A DNA stretch of 64,000 bases from Bryobacterales bacterium KBS 96 (GTDB lineage: Bacteria > Acidobacteriota > Terriglobia > Bryobacterales > Bryobacteraceae). Below, piece after piece: positions 45,510 through 54,664 of the stretch (position 1 is the stretch's first letter; each line of letters opens with the position of its first letter). The notes beneath the pieces were generated by a model. The model did not search any database. It was given only the letters and a program-made list of their open reading frames with translations, and was not told the DNA's origin. The translations under genes and the position numbers were made by a program. The stretch covers positions 3,491,304 to 3,555,303 of the forward strand of contig KB906767.1 of NCBI GenBank assembly GCA_000381625.1, read 5' to 3'.

Positions 45510-47324
45510 CTATTGAAACTGGACGCGCTGCGTTTTCGATTGGCCCTGGGAATTCTGAATCGTGACGTCCACGGATCCGACCGTTGTCAAATCTCCGGTC
45601 ACCGGGAACTTGGCTTGCAGCGCAAAGGCGCCTCCAGCCGCGTTGCTGCCAAAGAAGTATTGATGGAAGTCCTGTGACTCGTCAAGTGTGATTCCGCCTG
45701 GCGCTATCCCATTTCCGTTAGTGTCATAAAAGTTGAAGAGCAGCTTGCCCGCGGAATAGGTATTGTCGAATGCCGTAAGGTTCACCATCAAATAAGGAAC
45801 TTGCCGCGTCGCGGTAGCGGAAGCGAGTTGAATCGTCGACGGGAGAATGTCCACGGACTTTTTATAACTGTCGCCGTTCGCGAACGACAGCGCGAACGTA
45901 AGCGTCCCGGCTGTTGTGCCGGTCTGGAATGTCAGTGAATTCTGGCCGTTAAATGTGGCGCTTGCCGATCCGGCCGTAATGGTGGCGCTCATATTTCTTC
46001 CGCCCGTGGCCGCGAACAGAATTGCCGGATCGTCCGAGATTCCAGCGACGGCGCTCTGAAACGACATCGACAGCGTGCCTAAGGAACTTGCTTGCGGAGC
46101 GTCCGGGAACTGGATGGAAAGCTGAGCTTGCTGCTGACTCGCTAGTGTCGCCGGAGTGAACTGAAATACCGGATTCAGCGTCTGGCCCGTGGCTTTACCC
46201 GTGAGTGTGTATTGCAGCGAGCCAATCGTAAGAGTCGCCGTCGCCGTCCCGGGTTGAGAAGGCGAGAAAATCACATTGAAGCTGGCTTGCTCGCCCGGCT
46301 TCAGGGTTTCGGGAAAAGGTACGTTCGCCAGCGAGTAGCCCGATCCCGAAATAGCCGCGCCCGGCACTACCAGTGCGTCGAAATTCGTCTGCGGATTGAG
46401 CACGGTGAACGTAAATTTGATCGATGAACCCGCGACAACGGAGCCGAAATCGATGGGCGAGGCCGTCGAAACGTTATAGTGTACGCCGCTTGGCAGCGTA
46501 TAAGAGACGAGTAGCGACTGCAGACCGGCGCCCGGAATCCCGATTCCCGAAAGCGGATATTGGCGCGTGCCGAGTTCCAATGTCGATGAAGTGATGAGAA
46601 CTGCTTGAGTGGGGGCAAACGAGATTGTAAATGAGGCGTCTGCTCCCGGCTGAAGCGTTGCGGGCAAGTCCGACAGCGAGTCGAGCGAGAACGGCGGCTG
46701 CGAAAACACCGGCGAGATTAACTGCGGCGTTGGCAGTGCGAGTGCGCCGCTCGACACATTTTTGACATTTATCGTGAGGGTTTGGTGGGAATCAATGGCG
46801 ACCTGGCCGAACGCAATGGTGTCGCCGTAGCGCAGTTGAGTGCTAGCACCTCCGTTCGTGACCGATACGCTTAGCGTCGCGGCGAGTCCGTTGCCCTGAA
46901 GTGTGGTGAGGGTCATTACGTCGAAGTTCGGAAGTGTATCGGCCGGGCAGCCGGCGGAGACGGGGTAAGCCTTGTAAGCAACCTGTAGCGCTCCGGAAGC
47001 CAAACCTTCGGCACGGGGCACGAACGCCACAATGAAATCTTCCGCGCTGCCCGATGCAATGCACTTGTCCAGGCTTGTGCCTGAAATCACAAAGGAATTA
47101 TTCGATGAAAGAAACGTGGAAACCAAATAGACCTGGGTAGTCGATGTGTTCCTCAGCCGGAAGCTGACCACAGATCCGTCATCAACGGCAGTATCCGGAA
47201 ATGAGTAGGTCGCTCCGGCGGAGGGACCGTCACTCGGCGATCCAGGCGTGTGTACCAGGAGTTGCAGACCCGTATCCGCTCGGAGGCTTGCCGTCACGAG
47301 CAGAAGCAGAAACAGCCATTTCAT
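45510..47324 (-). CDS. Secreted multi-domain beta-sandwich (choice-of-anchor D-like) protein
   Basis: A 604-residue protein from the ATG at 47324, which overlaps the previous stop (ATGA) and gives a clean signal peptide (MKWLFLLLLVTASLRA). It holds four or more Ig-like/ASPM-SPD-2-Hydin-like beta domains. Repeating elements are FGxVxVxS (FGQVAIDSHQTLTINVKN, FGSVVAGSSIKFTFTVLN), LxPGxxASFxIxF and LxLGTRQYPLSG. No catalytic motif. It probably binds partners in the periplasm or at the surface. Part of the PP2C-led operon. Confidence 0.72.
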   Translation of the reverse strand: MKWLFLLLLVTASLRADTGLQLLVHTPGSPSDGPSAGATYSFPDTAVDDGSVVSFRLRNTSTTQVYLVSTFLSSNNSFVISGTSLDKCIASGSAEDFIVAFVPRAEGLASGALQVAYKAYPVSAGCPADTLPNFDVMTLTTLQGNGLAATLSVSVTNGGASTQLRYGDTIAFGQVAIDSHQTLTINVKNVSSGALALPTPQLISPVFSQPPFSLDSLSDLPATLQPGADASFTISFAPTQAVLITSSTLELGTRQYPLSGIGIPGAGLQSLLVSYTLPSGVHYNVSTASPIDFGSVVAGSSIKFTFTVLNPQTNFDALVVPGAAISGSGYSLANVPFPETLKPGEQASFNVIFSPSQPGTATATLTIGSLQYTLTGKATGQTLNPVFQFTPATLASQQQAQLSIQFPDAPQASSLGTLSMSFQSAVAGISDDPAILFAATGGRNMSATITAGSASATFNGQNSLTFQTGTTAGTLTFALSFANGDSYKKSVDILPSTIQLASATATRQVPYLMVNLTAFDNTYSAGKLLFNFYDTNGNGIAPGGITLDESQDFHQYFFGSNAAGGAFALQAKFPVTGDLTTVGSVDVTIQNSQGQSKTQRVQFQ

Positions 47325-48130
47325 TTTACGGTCTCCCCCGGCGCCGCTTCGGCGGTCGGCGTGCCGGGCAATTCGGAGAGAACCGGATTGCGCGCATCGA
47401 GGTGAAGCATCCATTGCTGTCCGGCGGAAGCCGAGCTGATGTGAAGCCAGTCTTTGCCGCTTTTCTCAAACACCAGATCGGCCTGCGGTATGGGAAGCGT
47501 GCGCATTGCGCCATCCGGCCCGCGGAGTTCGAGTCCCGAAGCGTCATGAAACAGCAGAAATGAATTCGCTTGAAACGCGGCTTCTCCGGATTCGGGCAAC
47601 ACCTCGCTCCGAACCGGCACGCCGTCCGCAATCGAAATGCAGACACGTTCCAGCGTCTCGCCATTTGCGACGAGCAATTCAAGATGGTCCGAATCGAGCA
47701 GATGAGCGGCGCGAATGTCGCCCGCCAGTCGTGAGGCGTCGAATGCGGAATCGGCAAATACGCGCCCATTCCAGCGAACGAATTTGCCCGCCGAGGGCAG
47801 CCAGGCGAGCGCGGTATCCAGCGCGTCGTCTATGTCGAGAAGTGCATTCATTTCGCCGGTCGGATAAGAGCTAACAATTTTGCCGTCGGGCGATATCAGT
47901 TCAATGCTGCCCCTAACGAGCACGAGTCCCGCTTGATCGGAAAATGACGCAGCCAGCACCGGACCGGCTAAAACCGGCCCGCCCACGATCAAATTCGAAG
48001 GCAATCCAAATAGGGGATGGATAGAGCCATCCGGTTCACGAATGGCGCCGATGCGGGGCGCAAAGGAGCCAGCCCACACGACGGCAGCGACCCCGAGCAT
48101 CAATCCGAATGGAAGAATTTTGCGAATCAT
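47321..48130 (-). CDS. Secreted protein of unknown function, beta-propeller-like
   Basis: A 269-residue protein starting at the ATG at 48130, which shares one base with the previous stop (TAATG). It has a signal peptide (about 1-20, ending VVWAGSF). Repeated short beta segments (GLVLVRGSIELISPDGKIVS, LELRGPDGAMRTLP) resemble degenerate propeller blades. No family is recognised. Coupled at both ends to secreted neighbours. Confidence 0.65.
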   Translation of the reverse strand: MIRKILPFGLMLGVAAVVWAGSFAPRIGAIREPDGSIHPLFGLPSNLIVGGPVLAGPVLAASFSDQAGLVLVRGSIELISPDGKIVSSYPTGEMNALLDIDDALDTALAWLPSAGKFVRWNGRVFADSAFDASRLAGDIRAAHLLDSDHLELLVANGETLERVCISIADGVPVRSEVLPESGEAAFQANSFLLFHDASGLELRGPDGAMRTLPIPQADLVFEKSGKDWLHISSASAGQQWMLHLDARNPVLSELPGTPTAEAAPGETVK

Positions 48131-48945
48131 TATGGGCGCCCGATGCTGACCGAAGGGCTGCCGATCGATACGGAACCAGCGGAACTGGAACCCGGCGAAG
48201 AATGCGAACGTCCCGCGGCCGCAAACGCTCCGGCAGCAGCGCCAGCGCCAATGAGCGCGATCCATATCCATTTTTTTCTGCTGGAATGAACGGACTCCTT
48301 CGAATCGGTGATGACGCTTACCGAAGGCAATTCGGCGGGGCGGGTAGTGGCCCCGGCTGGCGATAGGGTTGCCGGTTGTAGTGGGGCTGGCTGCGGCGCA
48401 GGCTCGTCGACTGGAGCGGCCGATTTGGGTGGAGCGAGCTTCGTCGCGGGTGGAGGATTTCCTGCCGTTGCCTTCGCATGCTTGGAGCGGCTCCCAGCGG
48501 TCAACATCTCGGGAACCAGGATGCCCGCGTGCGCCGCGCCTTTGGTGGCGGTGATACGCAGAACGACCGGGCCGGGCGTGCTTCCCCATTGGATGTTGCG
48601 GACCGCCGCCATACCCTGCATGTCGGAATAGGCGATGACGACACGCGTGCCATCCGTGAATGCGCCGGTTGCGCCCTCATCGGGTAACCGGAACAGCACG
48701 GCCACGCTCGGGACCGGAGAACCTTCCTGGTCGGTTACAGCAACGACCACACTCTCAGCGGAGAGGGAGCCGGTCTTGTACTCTGCCCCGCCGCCTTCGA
48801 CGACGCGGAGGTGCAATTCCTGGATGCTCTGGTCGGAGCCAGTTGCGGTTACTTGTGCTTCGAGCGCGGGTCCAAGGACAAGGAGTGGGGACAGAAGAGC
48901 GGCGATATGACGGCAGATTAGGCTCATGCGGCAATTCGGCCGCAC
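48130..48945 (-). CDS. Membrane-anchored protein with Ig-like domain and Pro-rich linker
   Basis: A 271-residue protein, GTG start 5 bases after the PP2C stop; an ATG at 48927 is an alternative. After a signal peptide there is a Big-1/carboxypeptidase-regulatory-like beta domain (about 50-145: VVVAVTDQEGSPVPSVAVLF). A Pro/Ala-rich linker follows (about 165-205), then a membrane segment (WIWIALIGAGAAAGAFAAAG) and a Ser-rich tail. It is probably held in the envelope. Function unknown. Confidence 0.65.
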   Translation of the reverse strand: MRPNCRMSLICRHIAALLSPLLVLGPALEAQVTATGSDQSIQELHLRVVEGGGAEYKTGSLSAESVVVAVTDQEGSPVPSVAVLFRLPDEGATGAFTDGTRVVIAYSDMQGMAAVRNIQWGSTPGPVVLRITATKGAAHAGILVPEMLTAGSRSKHAKATAGNPPPATKLAPPKSAAPVDEPAPQPAPLQPATLSPAGATTRPAELPSVSVITDSKESVHSSRKKWIWIALIGAGAAAGAFAAAGRSHSSPGSSSAGSVSIGSPSVSIGRP

Positions 48946-48950
48946 GGGCG

Positions 48951-49667
48951 TCAGTGGATTTGGATTAGAACAACGGTTACGTTGTCCGGTCCACCCTGCT
49001 CTTTGGCGGCTTCGATAAGGTAGTGGGCTTTATCGGGCAAAGATTTCTCCGAATTGAGCGCCTCGTGCAGAATTTTTTCGTCGACCACGCCATGCAGGCC
49101 GTCGGAACAGAGCAAAATCTGATCGCCCGAAAAGACGCTGACCACGTGAGAATTCAAACGAACCTCGTCGGCAACGCCGATGGCCATGGTCAACAGGTGC
49201 CGCATCGGGTGTTTGCGGAGAGCCTCATCGCTCAGGCCGAGGCGAGATCCCACTTCACTCACCCAGGTGTGGTCTGTCGTCAGGATGGAAAATTCGCCGC
49301 CTGAGAGCGAATAAGCGCGGCTGTCGCCGACATTCGCGAGTTGCAGGTGAAAATCGTCCACGGCGCGCACCGCCACGAGTGTAGTGCCCATTCCGTCGAA
49401 TTCCGGGCTCTCCTGGGATGCTTGCCGGACAACCGTGTTTGCCTGCGCGAAGCCGTTTTCGAGCGTATTCAGGCTGTTGTCAGCGGCGCCGGCGAGCAAA
49501 TACCCATAGAGCGTCTCCGCGCTCAGACGGGACGCGTATTCACCTGCGTTCGCGCCGCCCATGCCATCAGCCACGATGAAAATGCCGGAGCGGCTGTCGC
49601 TGATGAAATAGTCTTCGTTATTGGTACGGACGCACCCGGGATCGGACAGCCCAAAGGCCTCAAACAT
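48951..49667 (-). CDS. PP2C-family serine/threonine phosphatase
   Basis: A 238-residue cytosolic metal-dependent protein phosphatase. Motifs in order: GCVRTNNEDYF, the metal-site ADGMGG, MGTTLVAV, ANVGDSRAY, LLCSDGLHG and GGPDNVTVVL. These match stand-alone PstP/PrpC-type enzymes that reverse Hanks-type kinase phosphorylation. No kinase is nearby. It leads a five-gene operon of envelope proteins. The promoter probably lies just upstream of 49667. Confidence 0.9.
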   Translation of the reverse strand: MFEAFGLSDPGCVRTNNEDYFISDSRSGIFIVADGMGGANAGEYASRLSAETLYGYLLAGAADNSLNTLENGFAQANTVVRQASQESPEFDGMGTTLVAVRAVDDFHLQLANVGDSRAYSLSGGEFSILTTDHTWVSEVGSRLGLSDEALRKHPMRHLLTMAIGVADEVRLNSHVVSVFSGDQILLCSDGLHGVVDEKILHEALNSEKSLPDKAHYLIEAAKEQGGPDNVTVVLIQIH

Positions 49668-50135
49668 AAGGCTATCCGATTATATACAGCACGTGCGCCG
49701 AAGAAGAAAATTCGAGTGCAAAGAAATGTACCAGCCCTGAATTATTCGGCGGCGGCTCAGTTACACTCTTCGATGATAGCTACGAAACGCGCGGATGGCG
49801 ATCCACGCCAAGCAGCAGGCCCGAGGATAAGCAGAATCGCCGACTGCACGATCGTAATGAACACCACCTGGCACAACCGGCCGGCGCAATCCGATTCAGC
49901 GGCGAAACCAGGAAACGATCGAGCATGCGCGATCGACGGAGAACGAGAGGCCGTCGAGGCACGTACGCCGCCCGGATAGGTCTTCGTCAGTGACGCGCAT
50001 TAATTGCGAATATCCGATCGGGCCCTGATGTGCGTCCAAATTGTGCATGTATCGGCCACAGGCCGGCTAAAACCTGATTCGACTCCTTCATTTTCTTCTC
50101 CGGTGAACTGCGCTGAATGGGTCGTGGTTCCGATA
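49668..50135. other. Gap without a recognisable gene
   Basis: These 468 bases contain only short open frames on both strands. A 34-codon minus-strand frame starting near 50092 has GGAG in front of its ATG but no recognisable product. Base composition is near that of the coding regions. I see no RNA gene or clear terminator. Confidence 0.4.
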
Positions 50136-50390
50136 CTAGAGCACCGGCCAGGCTTTGTCCCCAGGGTCGGAATGCGGAGTATCGGGAAGGGCTACGTCGC
50201 AAATACGATTCAGTTCCATTCGGATTGTCGAAAGGACGTTGGACGCGTCCGAAATAAAGGACCGCACGACAAGAAGCAACGGCTCCGCATGGGCATGGAG
50301 CGATTCTCGTGATACCGGAGCATCGGCGAGGCCGGAAGCTCCGAACGCCGCGAGAGTGAGGATGCAGAAGGCCTCGGCAGCGGAATTCAT
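50136..50390 (-). CDS. Small secreted protein of unknown function
   Basis: An 84-residue protein starting at the ATG at 50390, chosen because GAGG lies 6 bases upstream; the frame is open further upstream without a site. MNSAAEAFCILTLAAFGASG looks like a signal peptide with cleavage near GLADAP. The mature part is about 60 residues with a helical stretch (LLLVVRSFISDASNVLSTIR). It is divergent from the sigma-54 activator, whose start lies 59 bases away. Confidence 0.5.
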   Translation of the reverse strand: MNSAAEAFCILTLAAFGASGLADAPVSRESLHAHAEPLLLVVRSFISDASNVLSTIRMELNRICDVALPDTPHSDPGDKAWPVL

Positions 50391-50449
50391 AGATTGCCTC
50401 TTTAGACGGTATAAGCAGCAATTCGAAGGCCAACCCCACTTCAAGGCGG

Positions 50450-52171
50450 TTGATCTTGTCTTTTCAACCCATTAGAGAACGGGGTCGACAAGTCGCCACC
50501 AACTCTATTAACAAGTTGTTGCGAATTCGCAATCTGATCTCACAAATTGATAAACTACGTCCTATGCTGATAGGAACCGAGAGCCAGAAGTATGCGTTGT
50601 TGCTTCGGACTTGGGAGGCGATCAATACGGAACGGGCGCTTCCTGGTGTTCTGGTCAGTTTGTCGGAAGTGCTTTTACCGCTTGTCCCTTACGACAGCAC
50701 CGCAATCATCGCTTACGAAGAGGGCGGCCGGCACAATCTGTACGCCATGCATGTTCCCGGCAGGCCAATGGAAGAGGGAGAGACGCTCGAGACCTACGGC
50801 AAGAGGCTGGCGAAAGATGCCGAACCGCTGAGCGAAGTTCGGCCGCTGGTCCCTTATCCGGCGATTCCGCCCACGGATGACAAGCTGAGAGCCGAGCCGT
50901 ATGTTTGCGACGATCTACTCGAGAAAGAGACGTGGTACGAGCACGATTTTCATCTTGCCGCCAGCGGCGTCCGGACATACGTCGTCATCCTTCTGGTCGT
51001 AAACGGAAAGCTGCATGGGTCGGCAGTGTTCACCCGGACCGCCCCTTTGAAATTTACTCAGCAGGAGATTTCCATTTTGCGGGAGGTCTCACGCCCGCTT
51101 GCCGTCGCGGTAGCCAATGCTCTCGCAAACGAGGAGATACGCAGGCTACGCGACCAGCTAGAAGCGGAGAACATCTCCTTGCGTGAGCAACTGGGGCAGG
51201 CTCCGTGGTTTGAGGAGCTTGTCGGGGCTTCCGTGCCGCTGCTCCGCGTACGCGACCGCGTGGAACAAGTCGCCGTCACCGATGCGACCGTTCTGATTAC
51301 TGGCGAGACAGGCACCGGAAAGGAATTGATTGCCCGCGCGATTCACCGGCGTTCGGCCCGCGCGCATGGGCCTCTTGTGAAAGTGAATTGTGCCGCGATT
51401 CCGGAGACCCTGCTTGCTTCCGAGTTATTCGGGCATGAGCGCGGCGCCTTCACTGGGGCTATCGACCGGCGGAAAGGTCGATTCGAACAAGCGCACGGTG
51501 GAACGTTGTTTCTCGACGAGATTGGGGAACTGACTCCCTCCACGCAGGTGATGCTGCTGCGAGTTTTGCAGGAGCGCGAGTTCGAGCGATTGGGCGGCAG
51601 CCAGACCCTACAGACCGACGTGCGCCTGATCGCCGCGACCAATCGGGATCTGGGCGAGGACGTACGCGGCGGCCGCTTTCGCGGCGATCTCTACTACCGT
51701 CTGAACGTATTTCCCGTACACATGCCCGCGTTGCGGGAGCGTACCGGCGATATTCCAGCGCTGGTTGCGCATTTTGCATCGAAGCACGGCGAGAGGTTTG
51801 GGAAAAAGATCAGCCGGATCGATCGCCGGTCCATCCATGCTTTACAGTCGTGCGCATGGCCGGGCAACGTCCGCGAATTGGAAAACGCGATCGAGCGGGC
51901 CGTCATTCTTTCAGAGCGGGGCACGCTGACAGTGGATCGCGACAGTCTGGCCAGCGCGCCCGCTCAAGCCAACATCGGAGACCGGCTTCGCTCACAGGAG
52001 CGCGAAACCATCGAGACGGCGCTTCAGGAAACAGCCGGCCGCGTGTCGGGAGTAAATGGCGCGGCGCGACGCCTGGGAATGGCGGCTTCCACGCTCGAAT
52101 TTCGCATCAAACGCCTGGGCATCGACAAGTTTCGCTATCGGGAATCTACGGCTCGCGAATACGCGAGTTAA
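50450..52171 (+). CDS. Sigma-54-dependent transcriptional activator with GAF domain
   Basis: An enhancer-binding protein of 573 residues that opens sigma-54 promoters by ATP hydrolysis. A GAF-like sensor occupies about 55-220. The AAA+ domain has Walker A GETGTGKE near 285, the sigma-54 contact GAFTGA near 332, Walker B GGTLFLDEIGE and the arginine finger region FRGDLYYRLNVFP. A Fis-type helix-turn-helix (GAARRLGMAASTLEFRIKRL) ends it. The longest frame starts at a TTG; an ATG at 50564 would also keep the sensor. It resembles FhlA/NorR-type regulators. The signal and targets are unknown. Confidence 0.9.
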   Translation: MILSFQPIRERGRQVATNSINKLLRIRNLISQIDKLRPMLIGTESQKYALLLRTWEAINTERALPGVLVSLSEVLLPLVPYDSTAIIAYEEGGRHNLYAMHVPGRPMEEGETLETYGKRLAKDAEPLSEVRPLVPYPAIPPTDDKLRAEPYVCDDLLEKETWYEHDFHLAASGVRTYVVILLVVNGKLHGSAVFTRTAPLKFTQQEISILREVSRPLAVAVANALANEEIRRLRDQLEAENISLREQLGQAPWFEELVGASVPLLRVRDRVEQVAVTDATVLITGETGTGKELIARAIHRRSARAHGPLVKVNCAAIPETLLASELFGHERGAFTGAIDRRKGRFEQAHGGTLFLDEIGELTPSTQVMLLRVLQEREFERLGGSQTLQTDVRLIAATNRDLGEDVRGGRFRGDLYYRLNVFPVHMPALRERTGDIPALVAHFASKHGERFGKKISRIDRRSIHALQSCAWPGNVRELENAIERAVILSERGTLTVDRDSLASAPAQANIGDRLRSQERETIETALQETAGRVSGVNGAARRLGMAASTLEFRIKRLGIDKFRYRESTAREYAS

Positions 52172-53829
52172 GAGATTTCAGCGAGCTTGCGCTGGCGCTC
52201 CCATGCCAGCCGGTCGCGAAATTCCTGGTAAAGCGTCGAAAACCCGGCCCAATAATAGCCGCAGACGAACAGCATAATAAACGGTATTGCGAGAAAGTTG
52301 TAGCTATCGATAGCCCAACTGACCATATACACGAAATAGCTTCCGATCGCAATTTCGATGTAGGGTAGCCAGCCGCTACGGCGGCGGTACGCTTTGGCGG
52401 CCGCATGGGCTTTGTCCGTGCCGTATTTCGGCGTTCGCGCGAAACTTGTCTGAATGCCGAGCAGAGCTTCAAGCACCGCTTTCGTGTTGCTGATGGTCAG
52501 CGCCACGCCGGCGGCCATCAGCATCGGCATGAACGCAATCGACTTCCACCAGCTCTTTGGGTATAGTTCCTTTTGGGCAAACAAATAAAAGGCGGAAATC
52601 GAGAAAAAGGACGCGCAAGCCAGAGGGAGGTCCAGGAATACCATCTGCATCCAGCCCATGTAGAAACGCACAATCATCACGGGCAGCATCAATGCGGAGA
52701 GCAGAATCATCAGCGGATAAGAGATGTTGGGCGTCAGGTGCAAAAAGGCTTCCACTTTCAGGCGTAATGGAATCTTGGCTCTGAAAATCGCGGGTAGCAG
52801 CTTCTTGGCAACTTGCGTCAGGCCTTTGGCCCAGCGCGATTGCTGGACCTGAAAGCCGTAGGTTTCCACCGGTAGCTCCGACGGACAATCCAGCCCCATC
52901 ATGTAGACGAAACGCCATCCTCTGAGCTGAGCGCGGTAACTGAGATCGGAATCCTCGGTCAGCGTATCGTGCTGCCATCCGCCGGCATCTTCGATCATCC
53001 TCCTACGGAGGATGCCCGCCGTGCCATTGAAGTTGAAGAAGAAGCCCGCGCCGCAGCGGGCGCCGTGCTCGAGCACGAAGTGGCCGTCGAGCAGCATGGC
53101 TTCTATCTGCGTCAGGATGTTGTGCTCTTTATTCAGATAGCTCCAGCGCGTCTGAACTACGCCGACCTGCGCGTCCGTGAAAAAGTGGATGGAGCGCGTC
53201 AGGAAGTCCGCCGGAGGAATAAAATCGGCATCGAAGATCGCGACGAACTCGCCGGTTGCGGTTTCGAGCCCTTCCTGCAGCGCTCCAGCCTTGTAGCCGC
53301 GCCGGTTCGTCCGATGCCGGTATTCGATCGGGTATCCTTGAGCCGCGAGCTCATTGCACAGCCGCTGAGTGTACGGGTGCGTCTCATCGGTGGAATCATC
53401 GAGCACCTGAATCTGCAGCAGGTCCCTTGGGTATTCGATCTTGCACGCCTCGTCGAGTAACCGCGCCACGACAAAGCGCTCGTTATAAAGCGGCAATTGG
53501 ACGGTGACCCTGGGAAGTTGATCGAATTTGTTCGGCGGTTCCTTCGGCAGCTTGTGCCGGTGCTTCAGGTACACGCGCATGGTTTCGTACCGGTGTACGC
53601 CGTAAATCGAAAGAATCACCAGAATCGTGAAGTACGGAATGAGCAAAGACCAGTCGAAAGGCGATAGCTGGTAGATGCCGGAGAAAGTATCGTCGAAAAG
53701 ACCGTTTACGATTCTCGTGCCAAGCGTCGGGTTTGCGAAAAGCAAAGCGAGCACTACAAGATGCGGGAGCATAATCGGCAATTGAAGATGAACTGGATCT
53801 CGTACATACTGAAGCGGCGGCTCTAACAT
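52168..53829 (-). CDS. Processive family-2 glycosyltransferase, cellulose-synthase-like
   Basis: A 553-residue membrane enzyme that likely polymerises or transfers a sugar across the inner membrane. Two N-terminal and about four C-terminal membrane segments flank a cytosolic GT-A domain. The D,D,D,QxxRW signature is complete: Asp144 in LDDSTDE, D200-A-D202, TED-S-D near 293 and QQSRWAKG. There is no PilZ domain. Relatives include beta-glucan and mannan synthases. Its 3' end overlaps the sigma-54 activator by 4 bases, convergently. Confidence 0.88.
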   Translation of the reverse strand: MLEPPLQYVRDPVHLQLPIMLPHLVVLALLFANPTLGTRIVNGLFDDTFSGIYQLSPFDWSLLIPYFTILVILSIYGVHRYETMRVYLKHRHKLPKEPPNKFDQLPRVTVQLPLYNERFVVARLLDEACKIEYPRDLLQIQVLDDSTDETHPYTQRLCNELAAQGYPIEYRHRTNRRGYKAGALQEGLETATGEFVAIFDADFIPPADFLTRSIHFFTDAQVGVVQTRWSYLNKEHNILTQIEAMLLDGHFVLEHGARCGAGFFFNFNGTAGILRRRMIEDAGGWQHDTLTEDSDLSYRAQLRGWRFVYMMGLDCPSELPVETYGFQVQQSRWAKGLTQVAKKLLPAIFRAKIPLRLKVEAFLHLTPNISYPLMILLSALMLPVMIVRFYMGWMQMVFLDLPLACASFFSISAFYLFAQKELYPKSWWKSIAFMPMLMAAGVALTISNTKAVLEALLGIQTSFARTPKYGTDKAHAAAKAYRRRSGWLPYIEIAIGSYFVYMVSWAIDSYNFLAIPFIMLFVCGYYWAGFSTLYQEFRDRLAWERQRKLAEIS

Positions 53830-54060
53830 CCATCAAAGCCGCTATTAAGCCATCCATTATTGTAACGGTTTTGTGAGCCGTCTGCTCGGCCATGTTATTG
53901 ATCCTGCGCCGGTTGTAGGGTGAACGCGCAGTTTGCAGGTTTTCGGGGATCAGGATGCCCCGTGGCTTCATTCGAATGGTTCCAGCTGCGGACGCCGTAA
54001 TGCGCAGCCCTCAGCACGCGAAAACAACTATACTTTGGAGGTCGAGGACGCGGAGTTCGT

Positions 54061-54504
54061 ATGAGAGATCACATCAAGATACTTGGCGTGTTGAATATCG
54101 TCTGGGCCTCCATCACCATTGTCATCGGCCTGGTTGTTTTATTCGTCTTCGGCGGTCTGGCTGGATTTCTAAGTGTGGCCGGCGCGGCCAATAGCGATAA
54201 CGGCGGCATCCTGGTCGCGCCGTTTATGGCAATTCTCGGCGTTTTCATCGTTGCAATTGTATGCATCGTCTCGCTGCCGGCGCTCATTGGCGGCATTGGA
54301 CTGATTAAATACAAGAACTGGGCGCGCGTACTGATGATTATCATCTCAGTGCTGCACCTTTTTAGCGTGCCCATCGGGACCGCGCTCGGAGTGTATGGTC
54401 TGTGGGTGCTATTCCACGACGATACAAAGCGGATATTCGATTCCAATACCGTGCCTTACTTTCCGCCGCAGCCGCCTCCGCCGACGATGGCGCCGAATCC
54501 ATAA
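54061..54504 (+). CDS. Small four-helix membrane protein
   Basis: A 147-residue protein with about four hydrophobic helices (12-32, 36-45/60-85, 100-120) and a short proline-rich cytoplasmic tail (PPQPPPPTM). The KNWARVLMIIISVLHLF segment occurs in small uncharacterised membrane proteins related to DUF4064/DUF2127-type. No catalytic residues. A GGAGG-like site precedes the ATG. It stands alone. Confidence 0.65.
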   Translation: MRDHIKILGVLNIVWASITIVIGLVVLFVFGGLAGFLSVAGAANSDNGGILVAPFMAILGVFIVAIVCIVSLPALIGGIGLIKYKNWARVLMIIISVLHLFSVPIGTALGVYGLWVLFHDDTKRIFDSNTVPYFPPQPPPPTMAPNP

Positions 54505-54630
54505 AGCAGCGCGAAGATTTACGAAGCTGTTGCAGCCTGGAAACGGAGCCCCCGGCGGGTTGTTCGGTTGTCAACGTGAGTGAGTTGTGCGTCAGGGACC
54601 TACCCCAATTGCTAAGGTGCTCCCTCTCTC

Positions 54631-54660
54631 CAGCAGCGAACCGCGACCGTCCGGGAGCCG
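54631..54660 (+). repeat. Dispersed repeat, copy C (core only)
   Basis: CAGCAGCGAACCGCGACCGT followed by CCGGGAGCCG shares the core GCGAACCGCGACCGT-xxGGGAGC with copy B and more loosely with copy A. The similarity does not extend upstream as it does between A and B. It abuts the end of the MFS gene at 54665; the terminal residues RRRESAL of that protein are probably repeat-derived. Confidence 0.5.
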
Positions 54661-54664
54661 ACGT

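Noticed and set aside
49987-50439. 150-codon minus-strand frame
   Set aside because: It overlaps in another frame the 84-residue gene that has a ribosome site and signal peptide; its own sequence is rich in Arg, Pro and Cys as in shadow frames.
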